Shown here one piece after another: positions 32,036 to 44,000 of a DNA stretch of 64,000 nt. Location: contig JAKEKT010000016.1 in NCBI GenBank assembly GCA_021495925.1, positions 248,001 through 312,000 on the forward strand, in the 5' to 3' direction. How positions within the stretch are numbered: the stretch's first letter is position 1; each line of letters begins with the position of its first letter. The DNA comes from Diplodia intermedia (taxonomy: Eukaryota; Ascomycota; Dothideomycetes; Botryosphaeriales; Botryosphaeriaceae). Below the pieces are notes generated by a model. That model did no database searches and was not told the origin of the DNA. It worked only from the letters and a program-made list of their open reading frames with translations. The position numbers were made by a program, and so were the translations under genes.

Positions 32036-35000
32036 ATGAAGCAGCGGTATTCCTCCCTGGACGTCAAGGTACAGCTCTGGCGACCCCATTGCCTGCGCCG
32101 TCCCAGCTAACAGCTCCCAGGTCATTGCGCACGAGCTCTCCAGCAGCCTTTGCTCTTTACGCGTGGCTAACATCTACGACCTGTCCACTGTATGTCCCCC
32201 ATCCGTCCTGCGCATTGATGTGAGTCGGCACTAAGCCGTGAACCCAGCGCATCTTTCTCTTCAAGTTCCAGAAACCGAACCACAAAGAGCAGCTCCTCGT
32301 CGACTCGGGCTTCCGATGCCACCTTACGAGCTTCGCCCGCGCAACCGCCACCGCACCCTCGCCCTTCGTGGTGAGACTGCGCAAGTTCCTCAAGACTAGG
32401 CGCGTTACCTCCATCAAGCAAATCGGCACCGACCGTATCATCGAGTTCCAGTTCTCCGATGGCCTGTACCGCCTCTACCTAGAGTTCTACGCCGGCGGCA
32501 ACGTCATCCTCACCGATGGCGAGCTCAACATTCTTTCGCTTCTGCGCTCGGTCGATGAGGGCGCCGAACATGAAAGGGTGAAGATGGGGATCAAGTACAA
32601 CCTGACGGAGAGGCAGAACTATGGCGGCGTGCCTGACTTGACCAAGGAGCGCGTGCGGGAGGGCCTGCAAAAGGCGATTGAAAGGCAGCAAGAAGTCCCA
32701 GACAAGAAAGCAAAGAAGAAGGGCAAGGATGCACTACGGAGGGCTTTAGCGGTATCCATCACGGAATTGCCACCAATGCTGGTGGATCATGCCTTCCACG
32801 CCTCCGGATTCGACACCTCCATCAAGCCGGAACAGGTTCTGGAAGACGAATCGTTATTGGACGCGGTGATGGCGGCGCTTGCTGAGGCCAAAAGAGTTGA
32901 TGCCAAGATCACAAGCGCAGAAGTCGCAAAGGGGTACATCGTCGCCAAAAAGACCGGCCAACCTGCGCCCAAGGAGCCGGCAGAAGAGGGGCTAGAAGAA
33001 AAGGCACCCGCGGAAAAGCTTCTATATGAGGATTTCCACCCTTTCAAGCCAAAGCAATTCGAGGCTGACGAGTCTCTTACTTTCCTCGAATTCGAGGGCT
33101 TCAACAAAACCGTCGATGAATTCTTCTCCTCAATCGAGGGCCAGAAGCTAGAGTCTCGCGTACAGGAGCGGGAGGAAAATGCTAAACGGAAGATTGAACA
33201 GGCCAAACAGGAGCATCTGAAGCGCCTCGGGGGCTTGCAGAGAACCCAGGAGCTCAACATTCGCAAAGCGGAAGCTATTCAAGCAAACGTTGACCGAGTT
33301 CAGGAGGGGACTATTGCGGTTAATGGACTCATCGAGAAGGGTATGGATTGGGTCGAGATTGAACGTCTCATCGAACGTGAACGGAAGCACGGTAACCCCG
33401 TTGCTGAGATGATCAAATCGCTCAATCTTCCCGAGAATACCGTCACTTTACTTCTCGCTGAGCCAGGTTTTGAGGATGATGACGAAGACTTCGAGGGTAG
33501 CGAGACCGAGAGCGAATCTTCAGACGAAGAGGAGGATCAGCAGCAGCGCAAGAAACCCGCTCCGAAGCCCGAGGATAAAAGACTGTCCATCGATATCGAC
33601 TTGAGCCTTACTCCATGGGCCAACGCAAAAACGTACTTCGATCAGAAGAAGTCAGCAGCAGCCAAGGAGGAAAGGACTTTAGAAGCATCACAGAGGGCTC
33701 TGAAGAGTACACAGAAAAAAATCGAGGCCGACTTGAAGAAGGGCCTAAAGCAAGAGAAGGAACTACTTCGGCCAGTGAGGAAACAGTTCTGGTTCGAGAA
33801 GTTCATGTACTTCATCTCCTCCGACGGTTATCTTGTTCTCGGGTAAGCTCATCCTGGCAAACACCATGACCGGAGAGCTCGCTAATCGCGCTATAACAGA
33901 GGCAAAGACGCCCAGCAGAACGAGATACTGTACCGACGTTACTTGAAGAAGGGAGACATCTACGTTCATGCTGATCTTAATGGAGCGGCGAGCGTCATCA
34001 TCAAGAACAACCCTGCAACTCCCGATGACCCGATTCCCCCATCTACCCTGTCACAAGCCGGCAACCTGTGCGTCTCGACCTCTTCGGCGTGGGACTCGAA
34101 GGCAGTAATGTCAGCTTGGTGGGTGAACGCCGATCAAGTCTCCAAGACGACGCCAACTGGTGACTACCTCCAGCCCGGCGGTTTCATTATCAATGGCAAG
34201 AAGAACTTCCTTCCACCTGCTCAACTACTTCTTGGCTTTGCAGTCGTCTTCCAGATCACCGAGGAAAGCAAGAAGAACCACAACAAGCATCGATTGACTG
34301 AAGGAAACATCCCACCAAAGCCCGCCGCGCCAAATCCTAATCTGGAAGAGGAAAAGGCTAAAGAGACGGCGGAGCAAGAGGAGGATAGCGACAGCGATGA
34401 GGACTTCCCAGACGCAAAGCTCGGCTCTGCCTCAGATGAGAGCGACGACGAGCAGCAAGAGCGCAGCAACCCACTACAATCGGGTGGTGCAGCTGCACCA
34501 GATGGAGGAAAGGACTCCGAATCGGAAGAAGAGGGAGTTAAGCAAGAGGAGTCACCAAGCCCAGCACATGACGAGGAGCCCAAAAACGGAGGAGAGGCAT
34601 CCCAGCTGAGCGAGACTGAACAACAAAATGAACCGGATTACAAGCAGAGAAAGCAGGAGAAAACGGCTGGAAAGCGACACCTTTCTGCACGTGAGCGCCG
34701 ACTGCTCCGCAAGGGCATCAATCCTTCGGAGCTCACTACACCTGCTGCCGGTTCTACCAACGACAGTGGCGATGAAGGTGACGCTGCCTCGATAGCTCCC
34801 ACCGAAGCTACCACCCAGGCCTCCAGTCAGAAGCAAAAGCAAGCCCCTCTCCCCAGAGGAAAGCGTGCTAAGGCAAAGAAGATGGCTCAGAAATACGCCG
34901 AGCAAGATGAGGAAGAGCGCGAGCTCGCCCTTCGCCTCCTCGGCGCAAAGGCCGCCGGCACCACGGAACCCAGCGAACAGGAAAGGCTGCCCAAGGTCAG

Positions 35001-35568
35001 CAAGGAAGAAGAGCTGCAAGCGCAGAAGCAGCGACGACGGGAGCAGCACCAGCGCGCGCAGGAAAAGGGCAAGGCGGACGAGGAGCGGCGGCGGGCGGCG
35101 CTCGAGGGCGCGCTGGGCGAGGACAACGACCCGGCGGTCGAGGAGGAGGCTAAGCAACTCTTCGAACAGATCGGCATCGACGCCTTCACGGGGCGGCCAC
35201 TGCCCGGGGACGACCTCGTTGCTGCCATCCCGGTGTGCGCGCCGTGGTCAGCACTCGCGTCGTACAAGTACAAGGTCAAGCTACAGCCCGGCGCACAGAA
35301 GAAGGGCAAGGCGGTCAAGGAGATCCTGGGAAGGTGGGACGCCGCGTTCAAGGAGCCCCGCGCCTTCGACAAGGAGAGCAGAGACGTGGAGAGGATCTGG
35401 CCGAAAGAGGCGGAGCTGGTCAAGGCCTGGAAGGAGACGGAGATTTACGGCGTGGTGCCCGTGGGCAAGGTGAGGGTTATGTTGAGCGGCGGAGGAGGAG
35501 GCGGTGGTGGAAGCTCGGCGAAGGGAAAGAAGAGCGCGAGGGGCGGGAGGGGTTCGAAGAGGAAGTAG
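32036..35568 (+). CDS. RQC2: Ribosome quality control protein Rqc2/Tae2 (NFACT family, NEMF homologue)
   Basis: Exons 32036..32068, 32121..32189, 32248..33842 and 33900..35568 give 1121 residues. The NFACT-N domain starts at once (MKQRYSSLDVKVIAHELSSS, then VANIYDLSTRIFLFKF) and includes FYAGGNVILTD. A long coiled-coil middle with two acidic runs follows. The NFACT-R domain spans the last intron (DGYLVLGGKDAQQNEILYRR, GDIYVHADLNGAASVIIKN). After a charged disordered stretch comes the NFACT-C domain (IPVCAPWSALASYKYKVKLQPG) and a basic Gly-rich tail. The family binds stalled 60S subunits with peptidyl-tRNA, recruits the ligase Ltn1 and adds C-terminal Ala/Thr tails. Domain order and length are standard. 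Confidence 0.95.
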
Positions 35569-35938
35569 GTGAGATGGATGGATGGACATTTCATCAACGG
35601 TTTTATGACTTCACTAGTAGTTATTCAATACAGAAGCGAAGCATATCAAGATCGGACTTGTACTTTGTGATCGAATGTGCAGCAACTGAAAGGTTTTGGT
35701 GGTACCGGAATTCAGATGGGACCGAGAGCTACCATCGGAAAGGCGTTGTTGCTCGTCAAGACAGTTGGGACAAATATAACCTAAAGAAGATAGATCTGAT
35801 ATTGAAGTGAGAGAGTAGAGACTGACGGCACGATTCATGTATAAGTGTAGGATTTTCTATATACAGTAGCCATCGTTTTCAAGACGGAAATATTCACAAT
35901 GAAAAAAGGAAAAACAATTCCGGTCTAGAAGACCCTCT
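35569..35938. other. Convergent 3' region between RQC2 and the pectate lyase gene
   Basis: A 370 bp AT-richer spacer holding the 3' ends of both genes. No gene is supported. Confidence 0.5.
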
Positions 35939-37308
35939 CTATACATCCTCCTGCGTCGTCGCGCCAATGGCGTCGCCGGAAGTCGGCAGCAAGAAGTTGC
36001 TTCCCTTCACCCTGCCGGTCGAGTCCCTCGCGCCCTGCAGCGTCGACGGGTCCACGCTTTCGAACGAGCTGTTCGACCAAGTGCCGCCAATGTCCCACGA
36101 GTTGCCGCTGGCGTCGACGCTATCGGCCATGGTCGCCTCGCCGGCGGAGCCGCCGTTCCCGGCAGCGATGTTGTCGGTGACGGAGCTGGGGGAGGAGCGG
36201 AAGACGAAGCCGGTGTCGCCGTTGTTCCAGGCGGTGTTGCGCTCGATGGTCATGGCGCCGGGGTTGCCGTTGTCGATGAAGCCTTTGGCGGAGTTGGCGA
36301 AGGCGATGCTGTTGCGGACGATGTGCCCTGCGGGGACGATGGTGCTCTCGTCGCTGCTGCCGCCGAGCTTGAAGCCGTTGCCGTCACCCTCGAAGTCGGT
36401 GAAGCCCCAGCGGTCGAAGCCGTTGCCCCACGAGTACACCTCCTCGATCGTCACCGGCGACTCGAACAGCCAGAGGTCGAGGCCGTCGTCGACGTTGTTC
36501 CACAGTCGCGAATTGCGCAGCACGTTGCCCTCGCCTGAGCCCTCCTTGCACGCGAAGCCGTCGGCCGACTCGCCGTTCTTGCGCGGGTCGCGGTTGAGGT
36601 AGGAGTCGAGGTAGATGACGGTGTTGTTGGAGGCGTCGCCCTGCATTTGGAAACCTGAGGAGCGAATCATCAGATGATGGGTGGTTGTATTGTGGCAGGA
36701 AAGTGTGCTTACCGGACTCATAGTTGTCGTGAGTCGAGAGTTTTTCATAGTAGTTGTGGGACGAATCGCGGGAGTAGACGCCGTAAGGGCCGTTGATCAA
36801 TCTGGTTGAATGTGAGTGCACTGTTGGGTGAACGCTTCTTAGGAAGAGGCGCATACTCCAAGTTGTAAAACTTCCAGTAGTTGCCGCCCTCGATATGCAA
36901 GATGCCTCTCTCGTCGTTGGGAAGAGATTCGTCCAGTCCATAGGGAGTGCTAATGGGAAGACGTTAGCCTCGTTCTTTCACATGTGAATACACGTTTCCA
37001 ACGTACCCTGGCAGCTCTTCACCATCCAGAATGACCGCCTCCTCCTCGTACGACCGAAGGGTGATGGGAGATGTGGCAGTCCCGCTCTTAGTGATTTGAA
37101 TGTTGGAGGTTGGCGAGTAGGTTCCAGCACGGAGGTGAATGGTGTCGCCGGCGGCCGCTGCATCGACGGCGGACTGGATGGAACCATAAGGCGCAGTGAT
37201 AGAGCCAGTACCGGTACCGGTCGGGGAGACGTAGATATCGGCAGCTTGTGTGTTGCCAAGCAGGACTGCCAGAAGAGCAGCAGTGCTGATATAAGACCTT
37301 GCAGACAT
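35939..37308 (-). CDS. Secreted pectate lyase, polysaccharide lyase family 9
   Basis: Exons 37308..37007, 36949..36857, 36801..36713 and 36654..35939 give 399 residues. A signal peptide (SYISTAALLAVLLGNTQAA) precedes ADIYVSPTG. The rest is a right-handed beta-helix. Residues recalled from the bacterial PL9 enzyme Pel9A (Ca ligands D209, D233, D234, D237 and base K273) line up at identical spacing: D193 (ESADGFACK), D217, D218, D221 (NNVDDGLDLW) and K257 (GNGFKLGG). So the calcium site and catalytic lysine appear intact. It should cut homogalacturonan by beta-elimination outside the cell, a plant cell wall degradation role. It is flanked by housekeeping genes, so no cluster is implied. Family call is strong; exo versus endo action cannot be read from sequence. 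Confidence 0.92.
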
Positions 37309-38489
37309 GGTTCCAGTGTCACTTGTGCCTGAAGTTCGAGGGAGGACTTGTCGGACAGGCTGACTACTACCAAGAGTGATGGTGATCTCTGTAGCTCGAG
37401 TGGAAACCTGCAATTTATATCGCCCCGGCCTTGAAGCACGCGAAATTCAAGGGAACCTTTTCATTGCTCTCGCTCACCCCTGCCCAGCCCTACAAAATGA
37501 TTTGGATTGCCTTGCGATTCGTCTGGTGGAGACATTGTCCTAGAGCTTCCTTTCCTCTCGCATGAAGAAACTTCTGGACTGGATGCAGTAAGTGTAGCGG
37601 GGATGTTGTTTGACTTGGCGTCTTGGCGTGCTGCAGTTGGGTGTGTTCGCCGATCTACTTCCACCAATTGCGACCACTGGCGTGGGCTGATCCTATCCCT
37701 AACGGGCCGGCGGCAATTAGGACAATCGTTCCGACGGAAGTACTCTAGTGAACGTTGTGTGTTCTTTTCCGTGGACAACGCAAACGATGCGCACGTCCGG
37801 CGATGATGGCGAGATTCTCGGCCGTTCAAGGCTGGGGTTGGCCGACAGATGCCCCGCCTTCGAATCTCTCGGGTCTCTAAGCCTCCTCAATCTTGGCTTT
37901 GTTGTAGTTCATCGAAGTGGATTTAAGAATGGTCCCATGGAGCTGGATAGTACTGAGGAGAGGCTAACACCCCTGTTACCCGAATCCTTAGCTGAGGCTT
38001 GACCGTGCGCCGCAACCCAACTCCACATTAATAACACCGATGCTTTAAGCGATGAGGTGAGACATCACGCTTGCAGACTCTCAAACGAACGGGCGCCGAC
38101 TGTGACAGGGCGCGGGCAAGGAACAAAGCGAGTCATTGGCCGCTGTCTCAGCTCATGAAGCAGAGTTCCTGTGCTCGAGGGCAATGCCCTTGGTGGATCC
38201 ACGCTTCGAGGAATGACTCGCTCCCACACGCAATGGTCTTGTCGCAACACTTATTCATCGAACCTGGAGGATCTCCCGGAATGACTTGCATAGATCTCCA
38301 ATCAAAACATGGGCCGGCTACTTACCGAACCAAACGAGCCATTGCCTCAGACAGGAACAGGGGCGCCACTCTAGATAGAACCCTTTGGAATCGAGGCTAT
38401 GTGTCGACTCGAAAGGTCAGTCAGTTTGAGATTTGCGGTCTAGACCGGGCGGATGAAGAGAACACCAGCGGTGATGGCTCAGTCATCAA
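37309..38489. other. Intergenic, pectate lyase promoter and ALG1 3' flank
   Basis: About 1.2 kb between two tandem minus-strand genes. The part nearest 37308 is the promoter of the lyase gene. I see no supported gene; open frames up to ~120 codons lack features. Confidence 0.5.
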
Positions 38490-39911
38490 TCACGCAAAAA
38501 TCTTTGCTGCCTTTGTGCCCCATTCATCGTCCCATCTGTTGTCGCATTCCTTCAATGCACCTTGTTTCAGTCTCGTGAGCTCGTCGTCCCTTGTAAACAG
38601 CTCCAACAAGAGCTCTCTCAACTCGGCGGAGCTGCCGAAGCCTCTGCCGTTGATCCCTTCCTTCACAAGCTCCGACCAAGCTTCAAACTGGCTCCACCCA
38701 ACCACCGGCAGGCCAGCACCGAACATGTCGACGACCTTCATTGGCAAATCAACTCCGGAGGAGGACATGTGCAGCGATACGCCTAGGTCCGCAAAGCTGA
38801 GCATTGCAGCATAATCTTCCATGGTGAGCCACGCAGTGCGTATGCGGACCCGATCCAGCTTGTCCTCGGATTCCATGGCGGCGATCCGCGACAGGTAGTA
38901 TTCCTTCTGCGGGCCCTTGCCGGTGATCACAGCAAGGATCGTTGGCAGGTTTTGCGCAGTTGCGACGGCCGAGTAGCCTGCCAATGCGTCCAGCAAGATG
39001 GAAAAGTCTTCGTCTGCAGTCCAGGAAGTGGAGCTGACAAGGATTCTGGTTGGCCCGTCGTTCTCTGGCCAGCCTAGGCGCTTCGCGAGCTGTCGATAGC
39101 CTTGCTTGCGAGCCTCAGCCGAGCGGCAGGGCTGGAAATGCGATGGAGGTCGGTCGTACAGAGGCACAACGTACTGCCTGCCGTGTTGCTCGCGGAGGAT
39201 ACGAGCCATGGCTTCGGTGACTGTGAAGTTGACGGGAGCACTGCGGGAGACAGCATACTCGTACGTCTCTGAGATCCGAACCAGGGGATGCCGGGGACCA
39301 AGCTTCAGAGCCAGGATCGAGTGTCCGAAGTTGTGCCAATCTATGCACAGGGTGGTATTGCGCAGAAGACAGACAATGTGGGCGACGAGCAGTGTTGGTA
39401 TGGATGGGGGGTTCTGTCTTTGTGAGAACTGGTCGACATTCCGATGTGTTGACATACCTGTACCAAGGTGAACTTCGCAGGGGCCGTGCGGTAGGCTAGG
39501 GTAGCAAAGAGACCCCACGTCTGCCAGAGGACCTTCAAGGGGGCCATGCCCAAGAACAACAGTCTGTTGTCCGTCTGATAGCGTCTGGGCCATGGCGGGA
39601 TTGCGACCACACTAACTTTCGGGCTGGCCTCCAGGAAAGAGTGCAGTTCGGATTCTACAGCCCGGCTTAGCAAAGACGTCACGCGCAAAGGCCACGCCGG
39701 ATGTATGACCTTTGTATCCTATTATATCGACTTTGTATCCGAGCTTGGCGAGGCTGATGGCATGGTACTGCATGCGTGGGCTTCGGCCAATGTCGCCCAG
39801 CACCACAACCTGCACAGTCGACGCGGCCGACGAACGGCGCGAGGGCGCGAGCAACACGAGGCAGAAGCCCAAGAAGGCAAGGGCGCCAAGGACGAGCCAG
39901 AGGGAAACCAT
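38490..39911 (-). CDS. ALG1: Chitobiosyldiphosphodolichol beta-mannosyltransferase Alg1
   Basis: Exons 39911..39710, 39654..39458 and 39413..38490 give 440 residues (yeast Alg1 is 449). An N-terminal membrane anchor (SLWLVLGALAFLGFCLVLL) precedes the hallmark VVVLGDIGRSPRMQYHA. The first intron has a weak GTCATA donor, but the join yields GYKESELHSF, which matches the family. Further motifs are CIDWHNFGHSILAL, PVNFTVTEAMARIL, RILVSSTSWTADEDFSILLDAL and the nucleotide-sugar site SSSGVDLPMKVVDMFGAGLPV. It adds the first mannose from GDP-mannose to GlcNAc2-PP-dolichol on the cytosolic ER face (GT33). Essential in yeast. It shares a short divergent promoter with the zinc transporter gene. Confidence 0.95.
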
Positions 39912-40260
39912 GCTGCGCAGCGGAGGAGGGTGGTAACGTGGTCTGAAGAGAGCGGCCGGCACGTGCGGAGATTGGGCGATAGCTTTATCGCAGAGGCACA
40001 GCCGTGACAGGCACGCAGGCCCCGCGCGCCACAGGTGCAGGGTTTGGTGCGCGCCAGTGCCAGGAGTGCCAGGGCGGCATGGGACCACCCCTGAAGCGCA
40101 GCGTCCAAATCCGGCGCCCGACGGCGCGCTGCATCCTTTCCGTGCTGTGCTCTTTCACGAACTGCGCAGCATTCGGTCCAAGCCTCGGTGCAGCTTCTCC
40201 GCAGAGGCAGCTGCGACCTCGCGTTCCGATAACGACCAGCCCGACATCACCAACGCCTGA
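39912..40260. promoter_or_regulatory. Divergent promoter between ALG1 and the MSC2-type transporter
   Basis: Only 349 bp lie between the two opposite start codons, so both promoters and leaders share it. It is GC-rich without a TATA box. I cannot identify zinc-response elements with confidence. Confidence 0.5.
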
Positions 40261-43238
40261 ATGGCCTCCACCTACGCCCTCCCCATCGACTCGTCCCTCC
40301 ACATTCACCCCCAGCATGGACGTGGCCACCACCACCACTATAGCAACTCGCTGCTGCCCGACCGCTCGCCAAGCTGGTCCCCGAGCCACAACGGCACTGC
40401 CCTGAAGAAGGCGCACTCGCACGGCAGCCTCCAAGCTCCTGCCCATGCGCCTGCGCCTGCCTCCGCGCCACCCGTCCAATCCCCCAACACCCTCCTCTCC
40501 GTCCCGGACGCCTTCAATTCCGGCCTCATGAGCGGCCGCCCGAGCCTGCGCCCGCGCGGCGAGTCCGACCTCGGCCGCCCTGCTTCAGTTGGCCCGGTGG
40601 AGACGTCGTCCGGCTATGGATTTCCGCCCGTGGGCAAGCACACTGATGACACTGTGTACGCGACAACCGTGCTTCTCAATTGGACTTTCGCGCTTGCTAA
40701 CGTGCCCTTAGGCCAGCTAGCAGGGCCGTTGCTATCCTCACGGGTGCACTGGTCCCTCTCCCCTACGTTCTGGCCTCATTGGCCTTCGCCACGCGCCCTC
40801 AGTCCTCTTCCCCAGGTGCAGAGTCCGACTCGGCTCTCGACAGGTTACGCGCTTCAGTGTCGGAAGAAGCACCGCCCGTGCACCTTGCCCAGCCACCGAG
40901 CCGCTCGCCACTTCTCGAGACGTGCATCCTCGCCTCTGGAACGCTCCTGCTCACTGCGCTTTTGGCCAAAACCAAGCCGCAAGCCCGTCCTCTTGACCGG
41001 AGAAGGGCAAAATATGCGGATAAGGGAGAGTCTGCGCGTGCTCTGGGACAGATCAAGCAATTGGCCAAGACCACTCTCGGTGTTGGACTGCCCTTCTATG
41101 CAGCCGCGCAGCTTGGCGGTGTTCGCGCAGGTGTGGTCCTTTTGACTGCAATTGCCCATGGCCTCTGTGGCGCGAATGCCTCGTATGCTGCGCCTCGGCC
41201 TCTCTTGGCTGTTCGGCGCCTCTTCCAGGAGAAGCAGCTGCTCTGCGCCTACTTTGGTCTGGGCCTTATCTGCGATATGGCGGGCTTCTCAGCTTCGATG
41301 AGCGCATGGCAGCTTGTGACCGGTTACCTGGCACTTGCGACGGCGATCTTTGTCCTTCCGCCGCCCATGCCGATCTCCGTTCACACGATCCCACCGCCTC
41401 CACAGGCCAATGGAATCAATGGTGGTCTTTCGCCGCTGATTGAAAGCCCGGAGAAGGTGCCAGTGGCACTGAGCTCCTTTTCAGTCACAATTTCCCCGCT
41501 CGTCCTGTCTCAGGACGACATAACTACGACTTTCGTTTCAGGAGCTCTACTTAGCGTTTTCACCATCCTCTTTCTTTCAACGTTTCAAACGACGTCGCTT
41601 TTCACTACATCGACCGTGTTTATTTCCTTGCTCTCCGCGGTCTCTGCCGCGAGCTTCTACGTCTTTGCGAGACCCGCGACTCTGCGGTCATCGGACAAGT
41701 CCGCTCTCATTGCTGGCTGCACCTCCACAGTCCTGACCGCGCTGACTGTTCCCTCGGATTCCTGGATATCTATCTTTGCCGATGTCCTTTTTCCGGGTCT
41801 TACATACTTTACAGTTACCCAAGAGACCGCCTCGGCTCCTGCGCCTCACCACCATGATCATGACCATGGTCACAAGGCTCATAATCACCACCATGCACAC
41901 GGCCCACACGCCCACGACAAACACTCGAAATTCACGGGTCTTCTGCTGAAAAATGTCGAGGCTGGAGGCGTCCTACACAGCATCATTGTGGAGAAAGATT
42001 CTCGCCGCATTGCCTATTTCGGATGGTGAGTAACGAGCCTTGTGTGGAGTTCATATTTTGGTTGCGTTAGACATACGCTCACACAGCACAGCCTGAATCT
42101 CGCCTTCATGGCAGTCCAATTCTTCTACGGCTTTGTGACAGGGTCGCTGGGGCTGCTCACGGACAGCATTCACATGTTCTTCGACTGTGCTGGACTAGCC
42201 GTCGGTCTCATTGCTGCTGTAATGAGCAAGTGGCCGTCAAATGCTCGATTTCCGTACGGCTATGGAAAGGTTGACACTTTGTCAGGCTTCGCCAACGGCA
42301 TATTTCTGATGTAAGGAGGCCATCGCTTTATATCATCGTCTACTAACACCCAAGCTAGTCTTGTGAGTTTTGAAATCATCCTAGATGCATCCGAACGCAT
42401 TTGGGAAGGGCACGAGCTTCGCCGTCTAGATGAACTTCTCGTCGTGAGCGTGCTTGGCTTGATAGTTAACATCGTCGGCCTCACTGCGATGGGTCACGCC
42501 CATGCGCATGGGCACGGCGGTCATGACCATCACCACCATGGTGATGAGAACATGCACGGTATTTTCCTACACATTATGGCAGATGCCCTTGGATCCGTCG
42601 CTGTCATCATCTCTACGCTTCTCACCAAATGGAACGGCTGGAGCGGCTGGGACCCTCTTGCATCGTCCATCATTGCGCTGTTGATCTTCTTCTCTGCGCT
42701 ACCACTCACCATGGGGTCTGGCATGCGGTTACTGCTCTGCAATAACCAGCAGGTTGAAGATGCACTAAAGGATGTTCTCCGAGACCTCAATTCCATCCGC
42801 GGCGTTGTCAGTTACAGTGCTCCCCGCTTTTGGATCGAAGACATAGGCGCTGCACACGAGAGAGGTCACGGACACTCTCACTCCCACGCCCACACGGAAG
42901 GACATGATTGCGGACACGATCATGACCACTCGCACAAGAATAGCAACAGCCACGATCATCACAACGATGAGCATCACTCTCATTCGCATGACCACGGGCA
43001 TTCGCACGACCACGGCCACGATCATGCTCACAGTCACGGCCATGACCATGGCCATGATCACGATGACACAGAGCAGCACATCTTGGGTGTCATCCACGTG
43101 ATTGCGTCGAAGACGGCGGATATCGAAGATGTCCGTCAGCGGACAGTGTCGTTCCTTGCGGAGAAGAGGCTGAACGTGTTCGTGCACGTCGAAAGAGAAG
43201 GCGACAGATGCTGGTGCGGGGGCGGGCAGAACTTCTAA
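40261..43238 (+). CDS. MSC2: Zinc transporter of the cation diffusion facilitator family, Msc2-like
   Basis: Exons 40261..40655, 40712..42025, 42092..42310 and 42359..43238 give 935 residues. The first half is a Ser/Pro/His-rich tail and many extra membrane segments (for example AVAILTGALVPLPYVLASLAF), typical of the large Msc2 class. A His cluster (PHHHDHDHGHKAHNHHHAHGP) precedes the CDF core. The core has the zinc-site motifs DSIHMFFD and HIMAD in transmembrane helices, with a His-rich loop (HAHAHGHGGHDHHHHGD) between. A second, much longer His-Asp tract sits inside the C-terminal cytosolic domain, after FWIEDIGAAHERG. The protein ends RCWCGGGQNF. Msc2 with its partner Zrg17 imports zinc into the ER in yeast. 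Splice joins YFGCLNLAFM and GIFLILVSFE support the model. Confidence 0.92.
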
Positions 43239-44000
43239 AGTTGCGAATGTTTGAAAATCTTGATTCGAAAGCCTTCTCTCTAACTGCTTTGCATGCGTAC
43301 GGCTGGAAGGGTAGATTTAACTGTATCATAAATTTTGGCTGCCACAAGTGGAGTTTTGCGTCGCCAGCGTAGTCTGCTTTTTCGTACTCACAGGTTTCCA
43401 TGTAGACATAAGGCAGACTCCATATCAAGGTGACGCGTTGTACTATATGAATATATCTGTTCAGAGGCTCGGGCCGTCGGTAAGGAATATGAAAGCGAGA
43501 TCTCCTGTGCGGCATTTGCATGTGGCAATCCCCAATCGCCATCTCCGGGCCTTGTACTGGCATGAGAACATCAGCCAAAGCGCTTACGCCGGCGCTGTGG
43601 CGTGAAGTGCAAAGCATTCCCCAATTTGGAGTGTGGCTGAACAGCGGGTAGTCCCGTCATGCCGTTCAATTGAGTACCAGGTATGCACAGCCACAGTCGC
43701 TTTTCCGTTTTTTGGCTTCTGCAGAAGGTTGGCAGGCAGCAGTCAGTAAGGACAGCCAGACACAGTTGGACGAAGCCATCGAGTGGCCACTCCAGGCAGA
43801 ATGAGGCCGATGACTAGCTATGCATGTGCTGCACTCCCCGTGGGAACAGATTGTGGAATGTGCGTTTATAGAAGGCGCAGCCCGTGCCCCGCAGGATACG
43901 AGCGTACGTCATACATAAGCGACGGGCCGCCAAAGCTGAATCGCGGAAGCTTCAAGGCTGCTTCCCTTTCCCCTCCACCACCCCCGAGAAGGCTTGCACC
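43239..44000. other. Intergenic, transporter 3' flank and UsgS-like gene promoter
   Basis: About 760 bp with no supported gene. Only short, featureless open frames occur. Confidence 0.5.

Noticed and set aside
38071..38814. Plus-strand open frame of 247 codons partly antisense to ALG1
   Set aside because: Its right part is antisense to the well-supported ALG1 gene and the left part has no domain.
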